A stretch of DNA of 64,000 nt from Deltaproteobacteria bacterium. GTDB lineage: Bacteria > Desulfobacterota > WTBG01 > CAIYCZ01 > CAIRTM01. The position numbers were made by a program, and so were the translations under genes. This document shows, in pieces, positions 44,966 through 53,964 of the stretch. The notes beneath the pieces were generated by a model. That model did not search any database. It worked only from the letters and a program-made list of their open reading frames with translations, and was not told where the DNA came from. The stretch lies in NCBI GenBank assembly GCA_024276465.1, contig JAJRXD010000103.1, forward strand, positions 24,037-88,036. Direction: 5' to 3'. How positions within the stretch are numbered: the stretch's first letter is position 1; every line of letters starts with the position of its first letter.

Positions 44966-45991
44966 ATGAACAGGGAAAAACTCTTTAACAAAATGAAAAA
45001 ATTTCCTAAAGTTGATCTTCACCGTCATCTTGAAGGAAGCATATCACCTCAGACATTTATTAAAACAGCAGAAAAATACGGGGGGAAGCTCCCCACCCAT
45101 GACCTTGAAAAATTAAAACCATTAATTCAGGTACAAAATGACCCGCCTGGATTTGAAAATTTTCTCAGTAAGTTTGATCTGTTCAGAGGGTTTTATTCAG
45201 TAATTAACTCAGTAGAGAATATAGCATTTACTGCTGTAAAAGAGGCTGCAGAAGATGGAGTGAAATATCTTGAGCTGAGGTACAGCCCAACCCACTTTTC
45301 CAGTAACGGCAGATTCAGCGAGAGCGAAGTGATTGAGTGTATTCAGGGGGCTATTGACCGTGCGAGCAGCCGGTTTGATATTATTGTGACACCCATATTG
45401 ACTATCAGCAGGGATTATGGTGTAGATCTTGCCGAACAAACATTAGGGCTGATTGAGAAAATGCCGAAGGGGTTTGTTTATGGCCTTGACATAGCAGGCG
45501 ATGAGGTGAAAAATTCTGCAAAACCGTTTGCAGATCTCTTTGATCGAGCTAAAAAATCAGGGCTCGGCCTGACAATTCATGCAGGCGAGGCTTGCGGGGC
45601 TGCTAATGTAAGGGAGGCTGTTGTTGATTTTCATGCAGACAGGATAGGTCATGGAATCAGTTCTGTGGAGGATGAATCAGTTATGAAGCTTCTTTGCGAG
45701 AAAAACATAATGCTTGAAGTTTGTCCCACCAGCAACTTTTACACCGGGGTAGTTCCCTCAATTAAGAACCATCCAATTAAAAAACTCATGGAAACGGGGG
45801 TTCCGGTCAGCCTTAATACAGACGATCCGGCTATTCTGGCAACCACATTAACTGATGAATATGTAGCAGCAGTCAGCGAACTTGGTTTTGATGAAAATGA
45901 TTTAAAGGTATTAAACCAGGCAGCCATTGAACATGTGTTTTATCCTGACAAAGAAAAGCTGAAAAACATGCTGCTGCATTACTGGGATTAA
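44966..45991 (+). CDS. add: Adenosine deaminase
   Basis: Zinc amidohydrolase of purine salvage, 341 residues, converting adenosine to inosine. It carries the metal motif KVDLHRHLEGSI, the His/Glu site LTIHAGEACGAANVRE, DRIGHGISSV and the final metal Asp in SLNTDDPAI. All catalytic residues are intact. Adenine deaminase of the same family is possible; the substrate cannot be fixed from the sequence. It is probably alone, followed 66 bases later by a flavoprotein. Confidence 0.92.
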   Translation: MNREKLFNKMKKFPKVDLHRHLEGSISPQTFIKTAEKYGGKLPTHDLEKLKPLIQVQNDPPGFENFLSKFDLFRGFYSVINSVENIAFTAVKEAAEDGVKYLELRYSPTHFSSNGRFSESEVIECIQGAIDRASSRFDIIVTPILTISRDYGVDLAEQTLGLIEKMPKGFVYGLDIAGDEVKNSAKPFADLFDRAKKSGLGLTIHAGEACGAANVREAVVDFHADRIGHGISSVEDESVMKLLCEKNIMLEVCPTSNFYTGVVPSIKNHPIKKLMETGVPVSLNTDDPAILATTLTDEYVAAVSELGFDENDLKVLNQAAIEHVFYPDKEKLKNMLLHYWD

Positions 45992-46057
45992 AAAACAGAC
46001 AGTTGCCCTGAGTTAACAAAAGGTATTCAGATATTTTTAACCATGAGGAGGAAAAAA

Positions 46058-46666
46058 ATGAAAGTTTCAGGTTTTGTAGGCAGTCCAAGGAAAAAGGGTA
46101 ATTCAGATGTGCTTGTTGACACATTTCTTGATGGTGCATCATCTTCCGGTGCAGAGGTGAAAAAGTTTTTTCTTGCTGACCTCAATATAAATCAGTGCAG
46201 AGGGTGTTTCAGGAACTGTGTTCTTAAACCAGGGACAAAATGTGCTGTTTTCCGTGATGACATGGACATGCTTCTTGATGAAATGGCATCAGCTGATATT
46301 ATGCTGTTTGCTTCCCCTCTTTACTGTGCACCCTATTCAGCCATAATGGCCCGCTTTTTTGAGCGGTGCCTGCCATTATGGGAGATGGAGATTGTTGGGG
46401 AATTAGGGACAATGGATGCGTTTAAGCTGATAAACAACCCGGTAAAGGGGAAAAAAGCAGTAGTTGGGCTGGCACAGGATTTCAAGGACCCCGGTGCAGG
46501 GGAGCTGGCTTTTACAGCTTACAAACATAACATCTGTAACACATATATGATGGAGATTGTGGAAAAAATTCATGTTACTGACGTGAGAGATGTGGGAGAC
46601 ATCAGAAAAAAGAGGGAAGAACTTGAAAAAATATTTAAACTGGGTAAAGAGCTGGCAACAGGCTAA
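46058..46666 (+). CDS. Iron-sulfur flavoprotein of the NAD(P)H-FMN reductase fold
   Basis: A 202-residue flavodoxin-fold protein. It opens MKVSGFVGSPRKKGNSDVLV, with the FMN phosphate loop. The cluster motif is CRGCFRNC with a further Cys eight residues later (CX2CX3CX7C), close to the Isf set. Such proteins pass single electrons from ferredoxin in anaerobes. The ATG at 46058 was chosen because GAGGAGG at 46045-46051 lies before it; the ATG at 46043 lies across that site. It is followed by an unrelated methyltransferase on the other strand. Confidence 0.88.
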   Translation: MKVSGFVGSPRKKGNSDVLVDTFLDGASSSGAEVKKFFLADLNINQCRGCFRNCVLKPGTKCAVFRDDMDMLLDEMASADIMLFASPLYCAPYSAIMARFFERCLPLWEMEIVGELGTMDAFKLINNPVKGKKAVVGLAQDFKDPGAGELAFTAYKHNICNTYMMEIVEKIHVTDVRDVGDIRKKREELEKIFKLGKELATG

Positions 46667-46696
46667 TGTCACGTCATAAGCTGTCAGTCATTTCGA

Positions 46697-46722
46697 ATGA
46701 GCCCCGGCAAATCGGGGCTGGA
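46697..46722. repeat. GC-rich hairpin after the flavoprotein gene
   Basis: AGCCCCG pairs with CGGGGCT around a six-base loop. There is no U-tract on either side. The flanks (TTTCGAATGAG...GGAAATC) look like a dispersed repeat. Confidence 0.4.
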
Positions 46723-46765
46723 AATCCTGCCCTCAGATACTTTATTGAAAGCCCGGGCAGATGCA

Positions 46766-47449
46766 TCAAATCCTCTTGTTGAGAAGCACTGCATCATTGT
46801 TCGCAAAAATCAGCTCTGCCTGCCACAGGCAGGCCAGCCACTGAAAGGTTGATTGGGAGAAAAAGCAGATGTGGGTAAGGTCGTTTTTATAGTGCCAGCG
46901 TGCAAATGCCTTCTGGTCAAGTGCCAGCTTTGTCATTATGCCCAGCCAGCCGCCCGGCTTAAGGCATGCCCATAACCTGTCCAGTTCCTGTCGCGGGTTA
47001 TGAAGGTGCTCCACAACTTCTGTTGCTGTAATAAAATCATATTTATTATTGAAAACACGGGGATCATTAGCATAAAAATGATCGTAGATTACCATTTTAT
47101 GTCCTGTTTCTTCAAACATTACACACAATGTTGGCCCCGGGCCTGAGCCAAAATCAAGGCCATAACTTCCGGCAGCCAAACGCTCTTTCATGGGGATGAA
47201 TATGCGGCTCAAAAATCGGCGATAGTTGTGATCATCAGGAGAGTTCTGGTGGAGATCATATCGTGCTTTTTCATCTTCAGAAGACAAATACTGCGCAGGT
47301 GATACAAAAATCAGGTTGCAGAATTGACAGGAAAAATAGTTGCGGAACCTGTCTTCATGAATTTTGCTTGTCCTGGTTTGCCTGCATAAAGGACAAACCA
47401 TGGCTTTTTCAGATCCTGACTCCCTGGACACCATGCTTAACTTCATCAT
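46766..47449 (-). CDS. SAM-dependent methyltransferase with a Cys-rich N-terminal domain
   Basis: A 227-residue protein. The N-terminal zinc-ribbon-like part has CPLCRQ and CQFCNL (CxxC pairs, about 18-44). The class I SAM domain follows, with the motif I stretch YGLDFGSGPGPTLC, an acidic strand end YDFITATEVVEHL and LKPGGWLGIMTK. Proteins of this layout often modify sugars or RNA; the substrate here is unknown. The start is uncertain: Met at 47449 is kept, but MVCPLC at 47401 is also possible. Confidence 0.75.
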   Translation of the reverse strand: MMKLSMVSRESGSEKAMVCPLCRQTRTSKIHEDRFRNYFSCQFCNLIFVSPAQYLSSEDEKARYDLHQNSPDDHNYRRFLSRIFIPMKERLAAGSYGLDFGSGPGPTLCVMFEETGHKMVIYDHFYANDPRVFNNKYDFITATEVVEHLHNPRQELDRLWACLKPGGWLGIMTKLALDQKAFARWHYKNDLTHICFFSQSTFQWLACLWQAELIFANNDAVLLNKRI

Positions 47450-47545
47450 GGCACAATAAAATTACTGAATGTTCAAGTCAAGTGTTAACCTGGAATTTGC
47501 TTGAATTTATTTCTTTCATTTACTATATTTTGAATGTGCTTTTTT

Positions 47546-47602
47546 TTGAGCGGAACGTGCCGCTCAAGCCCCGTCCCGAATCCTTTCGGGACAGGCGGGG
47601 AG
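47546..47602. repeat. Two adjacent GC-rich hairpins
   Basis: TTGAGCGG pairs with CCGCTCAA (47546-47567), and next to it an outer CCCCG/CGGGG helix encloses CCCGAA/TTCGGG (47569-47600). They lie between the methyltransferase and the second flavoprotein, 35 bases before its start. They look like a dispersed repeat; a regulatory role is not excluded. Confidence 0.45.
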
Positions 47603-47636
47603 CGTCACATAACGAAAAAAGATTAAAGGAGATACT

Positions 47637-48215
47637 ATGAAGGTAGTTGCTTTTAATGGAAGTCCGCGAAAAGAGGGAAACACAAATCAATGCCTTGAGC
47701 TTGTTATCAGTGAATTGAATAAAGAAGCCATTGAAACCGAAGTTATTCATATTGCAGGTAAAAGCCTTCACGGATGCAGGGCATGTTATGCATGTATGAA
47801 GAATAAGAACAGGCAGTGTGCTGTTAATAATGACTCTCTGAACTTATATATGAATAAAATGATTGAGGCTGACGGCATCATCATTGGATCACCTGTTTAC
47901 TTCAGCAATGTAACAGCAGAAGTTAAGGCTCTTATTGATCGTACCGGCCTTGTTGCAAGGGCCAATGACAACCTGCTGGATAAAAAGGTCGGTGCCGCGG
48001 TTGTGGTGATGAGAAGGGCAGGTGCAACATTTACATTTTCAGCCATTAATTTTTTCTTTTTTATTCAGCAGATGATTGTTCCCGGATCTGACTACTGGAA
48101 TACAGGAACAGGCGGTGCCCCTGGAGAAGCGATGGAGGATAAAGAGGGGGTGACAACATTTAAGACCCTCGGGCGTAACATGGCCTGGCTGTTGAAAAAA
48201 ATCAAAAGTGCTTAA
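47637..48215 (+). CDS. Iron-sulfur flavoprotein (Isf family)
   Basis: A 192-residue flavodoxin-fold protein opening MKVVAFNGSPRKEGNTNQCL (FMN phosphate loop). The cluster motif is CRACYACMKNKNRQC (CX2CX2CX7C), the compact arrangement of Isf flavoproteins. A conserved GSPVYFSNVTAEVKALIDR loop follows. It is a paralogue of the gene at 46058 and probably transfers electrons between ferredoxin and another donor or acceptor in anaerobic metabolism. Confidence 0.9.
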   Translation: MKVVAFNGSPRKEGNTNQCLELVISELNKEAIETEVIHIAGKSLHGCRACYACMKNKNRQCAVNNDSLNLYMNKMIEADGIIIGSPVYFSNVTAEVKALIDRTGLVARANDNLLDKKVGAAVVVMRRAGATFTFSAINFFFFIQQMIVPGSDYWNTGTGGAPGEAMEDKEGVTTFKTLGRNMAWLLKKIKSA

Positions 48216-48268
48216 ATTAATCAGAATACTTCAATAGAGGAATACTGATGTTAACTGTCGGAATGCTC

Positions 48269-48288
48269 CCCGGCGCGTAGTCGCCGGG
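48269..48288. terminator. GC-rich hairpin before fdhE
   Basis: CCCGGCG and CGCCGGG pair perfectly around a six-base loop, about 50 bases after the flavoprotein gene. The U-tract is poor (CACTTTTC), so termination strength is uncertain. Confidence 0.4.
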
Positions 48289-48423
48289 CAGCACTTTTCA
48301 AGCTGCCTGCCTGTTTGCCTTGATAATTTGATGTAATACTGATATTTGATTCTTACTCTGTTTTCTCTGAAAAGCGTTGGGACACAACTGATTTTGAATA
48401 TATTTTTTGAAACTGCAAAAGAA

Positions 48424-49350
48424 ATGAAAATGGCAAACAATGATCCAGCCACCTTTCTGTTTAATGCTCTCAAAGCAAAGAAACTGATCTCCTCTGACAG
48501 GCTTGATTTTTTCAGAGATATTGTATTGCTGCAGCACAGAATCAAAAAAAAGCTTCACAAAGCTCATCCCCCTCTGAATTTAAGTGATGAATTTATAAGC
48601 AAGCATATCCGTAAGGGCTGTCCACTGATTTCAGGCAATAATCTGCCTCTTGACGAAAGGATTTTGGATGAACTGCTCCAGGACCTGTTAACCATTGTGC
48701 AACAACATGACAGTTCAACAGGTGAAGAAATCGCGAACATTGGCTTTGCACACAGGAATGGGGATATTAACCCTGCTGTATTGGTCGGAAGACTGCTTGC
48801 CCAGGACAGCAGATATTTTAAATTCCTGTCAAAGGCAATTGGAGTCCGGTGGGATCTTCTGGTCTACATGAGCTTGAGTCTTGCAAAACCATTTTTAGAA
48901 CATCTGTCCTCTCTCTTTAATGATAAAATCGATGATTCCTTCTGGCTGAAAAACAGCTGTCCGGTTTGTGGCAGCCTGGCCCATATAGCACGTCTTGACA
49001 AGGAAGACGGTAAAAGATTGCTTTACTGTCAGCTTTGCAGTGGTAAATGGCATTTTGCAAGGATAAAATGTGCATTTTGCTGTAATGCTGATGCAAAGAA
49101 TTTAAAAATTATGGAAGAAACCGAGGGTCCATACCGAGTTGACCTGTGTGACCAGTGCGGCAGGTACATCAAAACTTTTGTTGAAAGAAAAGCGATTGAC
49201 GTCTCAGAGGAATTCATCCCCTTAATGGAAGACCTTGCAACAACCTATCTTGACATTTTAGCAGAACAGGAAGGCTATGAACGGTCATTTTTTTCCCCTC
49301 CTGAAGCAGAACCATGCCAGGTACCCGGTGATTCTGAATTTTTTCATTAG
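48424..49350 (+). CDS. fdhE: Formate dehydrogenase accessory protein FdhE
   Basis: FdhE binds the catalytic subunit of Tat-exported formate dehydrogenases and helps its maturation, in the cytoplasm. The product is 308 residues long. The C-terminal half carries four zinc-ribbon CxxC pairs: CPVCGS, CQLCSGKW, CAFCCN and CDQCGRY. A longer frame starts at 48346, but ATG 48424 gives the usual length and a charged start; ATG 48430 is also possible. It lies 65 bases before fdhA. A MITE-end-like sequence overlaps its stop codon. Confidence 0.93.
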   Translation: MKMANNDPATFLFNALKAKKLISSDRLDFFRDIVLLQHRIKKKLHKAHPPLNLSDEFISKHIRKGCPLISGNNLPLDERILDELLQDLLTIVQQHDSSTGEEIANIGFAHRNGDINPAVLVGRLLAQDSRYFKFLSKAIGVRWDLLVYMSLSLAKPFLEHLSSLFNDKIDDSFWLKNSCPVCGSLAHIARLDKEDGKRLLYCQLCSGKWHFARIKCAFCCNADAKNLKIMEETEGPYRVDLCDQCGRYIKTFVERKAIDVSEEFIPLMEDLATTYLDILAEQEGYERSFFSPPEAEPCQVPGDSEFFH

Positions 49351-49415
49351 GTGCCTGTCCAAATGAAACTTAAAGAAAAAAAAGTCAGTCAAAACAGAGA
49401 CAGGAGGTCAAAGCC

Positions 49416-52400
49416 ATGAAGGTATCGAGAAGGAGTTTCTTGAAGATCTCGGGTGCAGCAATCACGGCAGGCGGGCTGAGTTTAAGCCTTGAGCAGGAAA
49501 AGGCCTGTGCGAAAACAACTAAAATCTGTTTTGCAAAAGAAACTGTCACCATATGCCCATACTGTGCCGTGGGGTGCGGCATCATTGTGCAGACACGCCA
49601 CGGCAGGGTTGTTAATACTGAGGGCGACCCTGATCACCCTGTCAATCAGGGCAGCCTGTGCAGTAAAGGCAGTTCCCTTTACCAAATCACCCACCACAAC
49701 AAAAACCGTCTCACCAGACCACTTTACCGCGCACCGGGAAGCAGCAGGTGGGAAGAAAAGTCCTGGGACTGGGTTATGGACAAAATTGCGAACAATATAA
49801 AAAAGACCCGGGATGCAACTTTCATGGAGCGCAATATCCTGGGTCAAATTGTTAACCGAACCGAGGGTATTGCATCGGTAGGCAGTGCTGCCATGGATAA
49901 CGAGGAATGTTATGTCTACCAGAAGCTGCTGCGCAGTCTGGGTTTAGTATATATAGAACACCAGGCCCGGATATGACACTCTGCAACAGTAGCGGCTCTG
50001 GCAGAGTCGTTTGGACGCGGAGCAATGACCAACCATTGGATTGACCTGCGCAATTCAGACTGTATTATGATTATGGGCAGCAATGCAGCCGAAAATCACC
50101 CGATCTCATTTAAATGGATCACTAAGGCAATGGAAAGAGGGGCTACCCTGATAAGCGTTGATCCCAGATTCACCCGCACATCGGCAAAGGCGGATATCTA
50201 CGCTCCACTGCGCTCAGGAACCGACATAGCTTTTTTAGGAGGCATGGTAAAGTATATTCTGGACAAAAACCTGTATTTTGAGGAATACACGCGTGAATAT
50301 ACCAATGCCTCATTTCTAATAAACCCCGGGTTTAAACTTCCTGCTGAGAACTGCGGGGTGTTCTCCGGGCTGAAGGGAACCATGACCAGGGAGGGATACA
50401 TTAACGGCAAATATGACAAAACAACATGGTCGTTTCAGAAGAACCCGGACGGGACTCCCAGGAAGGACAAAACTCTGCAGCACCCTGATTGCGTTTTCCA
50501 GTTGCTGAAGAAGCACTTCTCGCGCTACAGCCTTGACATGGTCAGTGATATCACCGGCACGCCTAAAGACAGGCTTGAGCAGATCTACAGAGCATATTCC
50601 GCTACGGGAAAACCAGAAAAGTCCGGCACTGTCATGTATGCCATGGGCTGGACCCAGCACACTGTGGGTGTTCAGAATATAAGGACCATGGCCATTATCC
50701 AGCTGCTTTTGGGCAACATGGGTGTGGCCGGCGGTGGGGTAAATGCTCTGCGCGGCGAATCAAACGTGCAGGGCTCAACCGACCACTGCCTCCTGTTCCA
50801 CATACTGCCTGGCTATTTAAAGGCCCCCAGGGCCTCCCAGCCAACACTGCAGAGCTACAATGAAAAGAATACACCCGAGACATCAGATCCCATGAGCGCA
50901 AACTGGTGGGGCAACTACCCAAAATATAGCGCCAGCCTGATGCGTGCCCATTACGGCCTGAACACAAACCTTGAAGAGGCCTACAGCTATACTCCCAAAC
51001 TGGATGACGGAAAAAACTACTCCTGGCTGACAATTTTTGACGAGATGTACAAGGGTACAATCAAAGGGTTTTTTGCGTGGGGTCAGAATCCGGCCTGCAG
51101 TGGTGCAAATGCCGGCAAAATCAGACAGGGGCTGGCCAGGCTTGACTGGTTAGTCAACGTGAACATATTTGATAATGAGACCGGTTCGTTCTGGAATGGG
51201 CCGGGTATGGAACCGAAAGAGATTGAGACTGAGGTTTTCATGCTGCCATGTGCAGCTTCGTTTGAAAAGGAGGGCAGCATCACCAACAGCGGACGCTGGA
51301 TGCAGTGGCGCTATAAGGCCACGGAGCCACCCGGAGAGGCCCGGCCTGACGGTGAGATTATTACCGGGCTTTTCTACCGTCTAAAGGCACTTTATGAAGA
51401 AAAAGGCGGCAAGCTTCCAGAGGCTGTCACAAAGCTGACCTGGGATTACGGCTTTAAGCTGCCAGGTGATAAAATCAGGAGCTTTGATGCCCATTTCGTG
51501 GCTAAAGAGATAAACGGCTACTTTTTAAAGGACGTTCAAATCAAAGGTAAGCTCTACAAAAAAGGAACTCTTGTGCCAGGGTTTGCGTATCTGCAGGATG
51601 ACGGGTCCACTTCATCGGTCAACTGGCTCTACTGTAACTCATATACGGAAGAGGGTAATATGGCAGCCAGGCGTGACACGTCTGATCCATCAGGAATTGG
51701 GCTGTACCCCAGGTGGTCATGGTGCTGGCCTCTTAACCGCAGGGTTCTGTACAACCGGGCCTCGGTGGATAAGGATGGACAGCCATGGGCCATGAAAAAA
51801 CCGGTGATATGGTGGAGCAGCGAAACAGGGTGGAACGGAGATGTGCCTGATGGTGGCTGGAAGCCCCTGTCAGCAGGATCGGAATCCCGCTATCCATTTA
51901 TAATGAAGCCCGATGGGTATGCCCGGATTTTTGGACCCGGTCTCACCGACGGTCCCTTTCCTGAGCATTATGAACCACTTGAGTGCCCGGTCGAAAAAAA
52001 CCTGATGTCAAAGCAGCTTGTCAACCCTGTTATCAAGCGTTGGGACAAGGAAGGGGTGCCTGATCTTGATCTCCGTGCGACTTTCGATTCCAGATACCCA
52101 ATCGTGTGCACCACCTACCGGGTGAGTGAACACTGGCAGACTGGTGTGATGACCCGATGGCAGCCCTGGCTTTTAGAGCTTCAGCCCGAGATGTTTGTTG
52201 AGATGAGCCATGATCTGGCAGATATAAGGGGCATCCGGAATGGTGACAAGGTAACCGTGAAGTCAGTCCGCGGTGAAGTAGCAGCTGTTGCAATCGTGAC
52301 ATCGCGCTTTAAGCCCTTTCAGATATCCAGGAATACGACACACCAGGTGGGCATTCCATGGCATTACGGATGGAGGCAGCCTGATCCTGAAAAGAAGGAA

Positions 52401-52505
52401 ATGCGTAGTGCAAATCTGCTGACCCCCAATATCGGTGATCCAAACACCATGATCCCTGAGTCCAAGGCATTCATGGTTGATGTGGTGAAGGGTGGTGCAA
52501 AATGA
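49416..52505 (+). CDS. fdhA: Formate dehydrogenase catalytic subunit, selenoprotein
   Basis: The large Mo/W-bis-MGD subunit, which oxidises formate to CO2 in the periplasm. The full frame runs across an in-frame TGA at 49974-49976, read as selenocysteine (residue 187 of 1029). A conventional annotation would break it into 186 and 826 residues. The N-terminus has a Tat signal (SRRSFLK) and a [4Fe-4S] site at Cys 47, 50, 54 and 82 (CPYCAVGC). The TGA is followed by HSATVAALAESFGRGAMTNH, as in E. coli FdnG (HSPTVASLAPTFGRGAMTNH-like), and a hairpin sits at 49978-50007. Length and motifs agree with FdnG. It precedes fdhB, with ATGA overlap. Confidence 0.95.
49974..49976 (+). other. Selenocysteine codon TGA of fdhA
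   Basis: In-frame TGA between QARI and HSATVAAL. The position equals the catalytic Sec of FdnG/FdoG-type enzymes, and the reading frame and family match continue without a shift on both sides. Confidence 0.93.
49978..50007 (+). ncRNA. SECIS-type hairpin after the Sec codon
   Basis: ACTCTGC pairs with GCAGAGT (7 bp) directly after the TGA. Inside, CAG pairs with CTG and the apical part contains GCGGC. Bacterial SECIS elements sit at this distance and guide SelB. The apical bases differ from the E. coli example, as is normal between species. Confidence 0.75.
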
Positions 52506-53293
52506 ATGAAAAAGCAATGCTGGTTGATGTCTCAAATTGTACTGGCTGTCGCGGATGCCAGGTTGCCTGCAAGAGCTGGAACGCGCTGCCAGCCGAGCAG
52601 ACCCGGAACCATGGCAGTTATCAGAACCCTCAGGGATTAAGCCCGTACACTTACACCCTGATCCGGTTCCAGGAGGTTGATGACGGCCGGGGTGGGGTAA
52701 AGTGGCTGTTTCGGAATGACAAGTGCTTTCACTGCACTGATCCAGGCTGCATGAAGGCCTGTCCTGTACCGGGCTGTATCTTTAAGACACCGGAAGGTGC
52801 TGTGGTAATAGATCCTGAAAAGTGCATCGGGTGCAGGTACTGCTATTATACCTGTCCCTTCAATATACCCCAGTATGATGAGCAGACAGAAAAGATGTCA
52901 AAGTGTACATTGTGTCATGACAGGGTGGCCAATGGCCTCATACCGGCCTGCGCCAAAACCTGTCCAACAGGAGCCATCTTGTTCGGGAACAGGGAAGATA
53001 TGATCAATAAAGCTTACTCACGGGCACAGGAGTTAGGGGGAACTGCATCGGTCTATGGAGATCGCTTTTTAGGCGGGACCCATGTGATGTATGTCCTGAC
53101 TGAGCCCCCGGGTGTTTATGCGAAACTGCCTGAGAATCCACAGATTTCGACCGGGCTGGTGCTTTGGAAGGAAGTTCTGAAGCCGTTGTCAATAGCAAGT
53201 CTGATAGGCGGTATCGGTGCATGTTTCCTTTACTACATTATCAAGGGGCCGAAGCGGCCTGAGTTTGAGGAAGGGGATAAATCAGGTGAATAA
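52502..53293 (+). CDS. fdhB: Formate dehydrogenase iron-sulfur subunit
   Basis: Electron-transfer subunit of 263 residues with 16 cluster Cys in four groups (13/16/19/23, 75/78/83/87, 108/111/114/118 and 135/138/150/154), enough for four [4Fe-4S] clusters. A C-terminal membrane helix (about 226-245, IASLIGGIGACFLYYI) anchors it. The start ATG overlaps the fdhA stop, and the stop overlaps the fdhC start. Confidence 0.96.
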   Translation: MNEKAMLVDVSNCTGCRGCQVACKSWNALPAEQTRNHGSYQNPQGLSPYTYTLIRFQEVDDGRGGVKWLFRNDKCFHCTDPGCMKACPVPGCIFKTPEGAVVIDPEKCIGCRYCYYTCPFNIPQYDEQTEKMSKCTLCHDRVANGLIPACAKTCPTGAILFGNREDMINKAYSRAQELGGTASVYGDRFLGGTHVMYVLTEPPGVYAKLPENPQISTGLVLWKEVLKPLSIASLIGGIGACFLYYIIKGPKRPEFEEGDKSGE

Positions 53294-53927
53294 CCGGGCA
53301 AAAACCTCCGGCCATGAGCTGATTGAAGTAACAAACACCTTTGAGCGTCTGGTGCACTGGCTGTTTGCTGTGAGCTGCATTCTGCTGTTCATCACAGGGT
53401 TTGGGTTGATGTTTCAAACGCTGAATATGATTGCCGGTTTTTTCGGTGGCTATTATCCCATGAAGTATGTGCATAATATTTCAGGTCTTGTGTTTGTGGC
53501 AAGCGGGCTTTTTGCTGTTATTGTCTGGTTTAAGGAGGGAACTAAATTTACGGTCAATGACATTGAATGGCTTTCCAGGGCTGGTGGCTATTTGTGGGCT
53601 AACCGGATAGTGCCGGAGTCGGGCAGGTTCAATGCAGGACAAAAGCTTTACTACCTCTTAAAGTCCGTGACCTGGATCCTTATGAGCATTACCGGGCTCA
53701 TCATCTGGTTTCCATTCCTTTTTTCACGTGTGATGGTGTCCAACAGCTACTGGCTGCACGCACTGGGTGTGGCAGTTCTGGCCGGTTCAGTGATAATTCA
53801 CATATTTCTGGGTACATTTGGCAATCCAGGCTCAGTCCAGTCAATGCTGGGCGGCAAGTGTACCCGGGCCTGGGTAAGGCTGCAACACGGCAGGTGGCTC
53901 AGAGAGTATGATAGTAAACAGAAATAA
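53286..53927 (+). CDS. fdhC: Formate dehydrogenase cytochrome b subunit
   Basis: Membrane subunit (FdnI-like cytochrome b556) of 213 residues. Four membrane helices carry heme-ligand His residues in ERLVHWLFAV, MKYVHNISG and YWLHALGVAV. It passes electrons from FdhB to the quinone pool. The start was moved to GTG 53286, which overlaps fdhB by 8 bases and has AGGGG just upstream. The longer frame at 53217 would overlap fdhB by 77 bases and adds no membrane sequence. Confidence 0.92.
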   Translation: MNNRAKTSGHELIEVTNTFERLVHWLFAVSCILLFITGFGLMFQTLNMIAGFFGGYYPMKYVHNISGLVFVASGLFAVIVWFKEGTKFTVNDIEWLSRAGGYLWANRIVPESGRFNAGQKLYYLLKSVTWILMSITGLIIWFPFLFSRVMVSNSYWLHALGVAVLAGSVIIHIFLGTFGNPGSVQSMLGGKCTRAWVRLQHGRWLREYDSKQK

Positions 53928-53964
53928 AGACAATCCAACTCAATGTAACAGGAAGGATCACTAA

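Noticed and set aside
49416..50024. Frameshift or nonsense mutation in fdhA
   Set aside because: The TGA is at the catalytic selenocysteine position, with no frame shift and a hairpin just after it.
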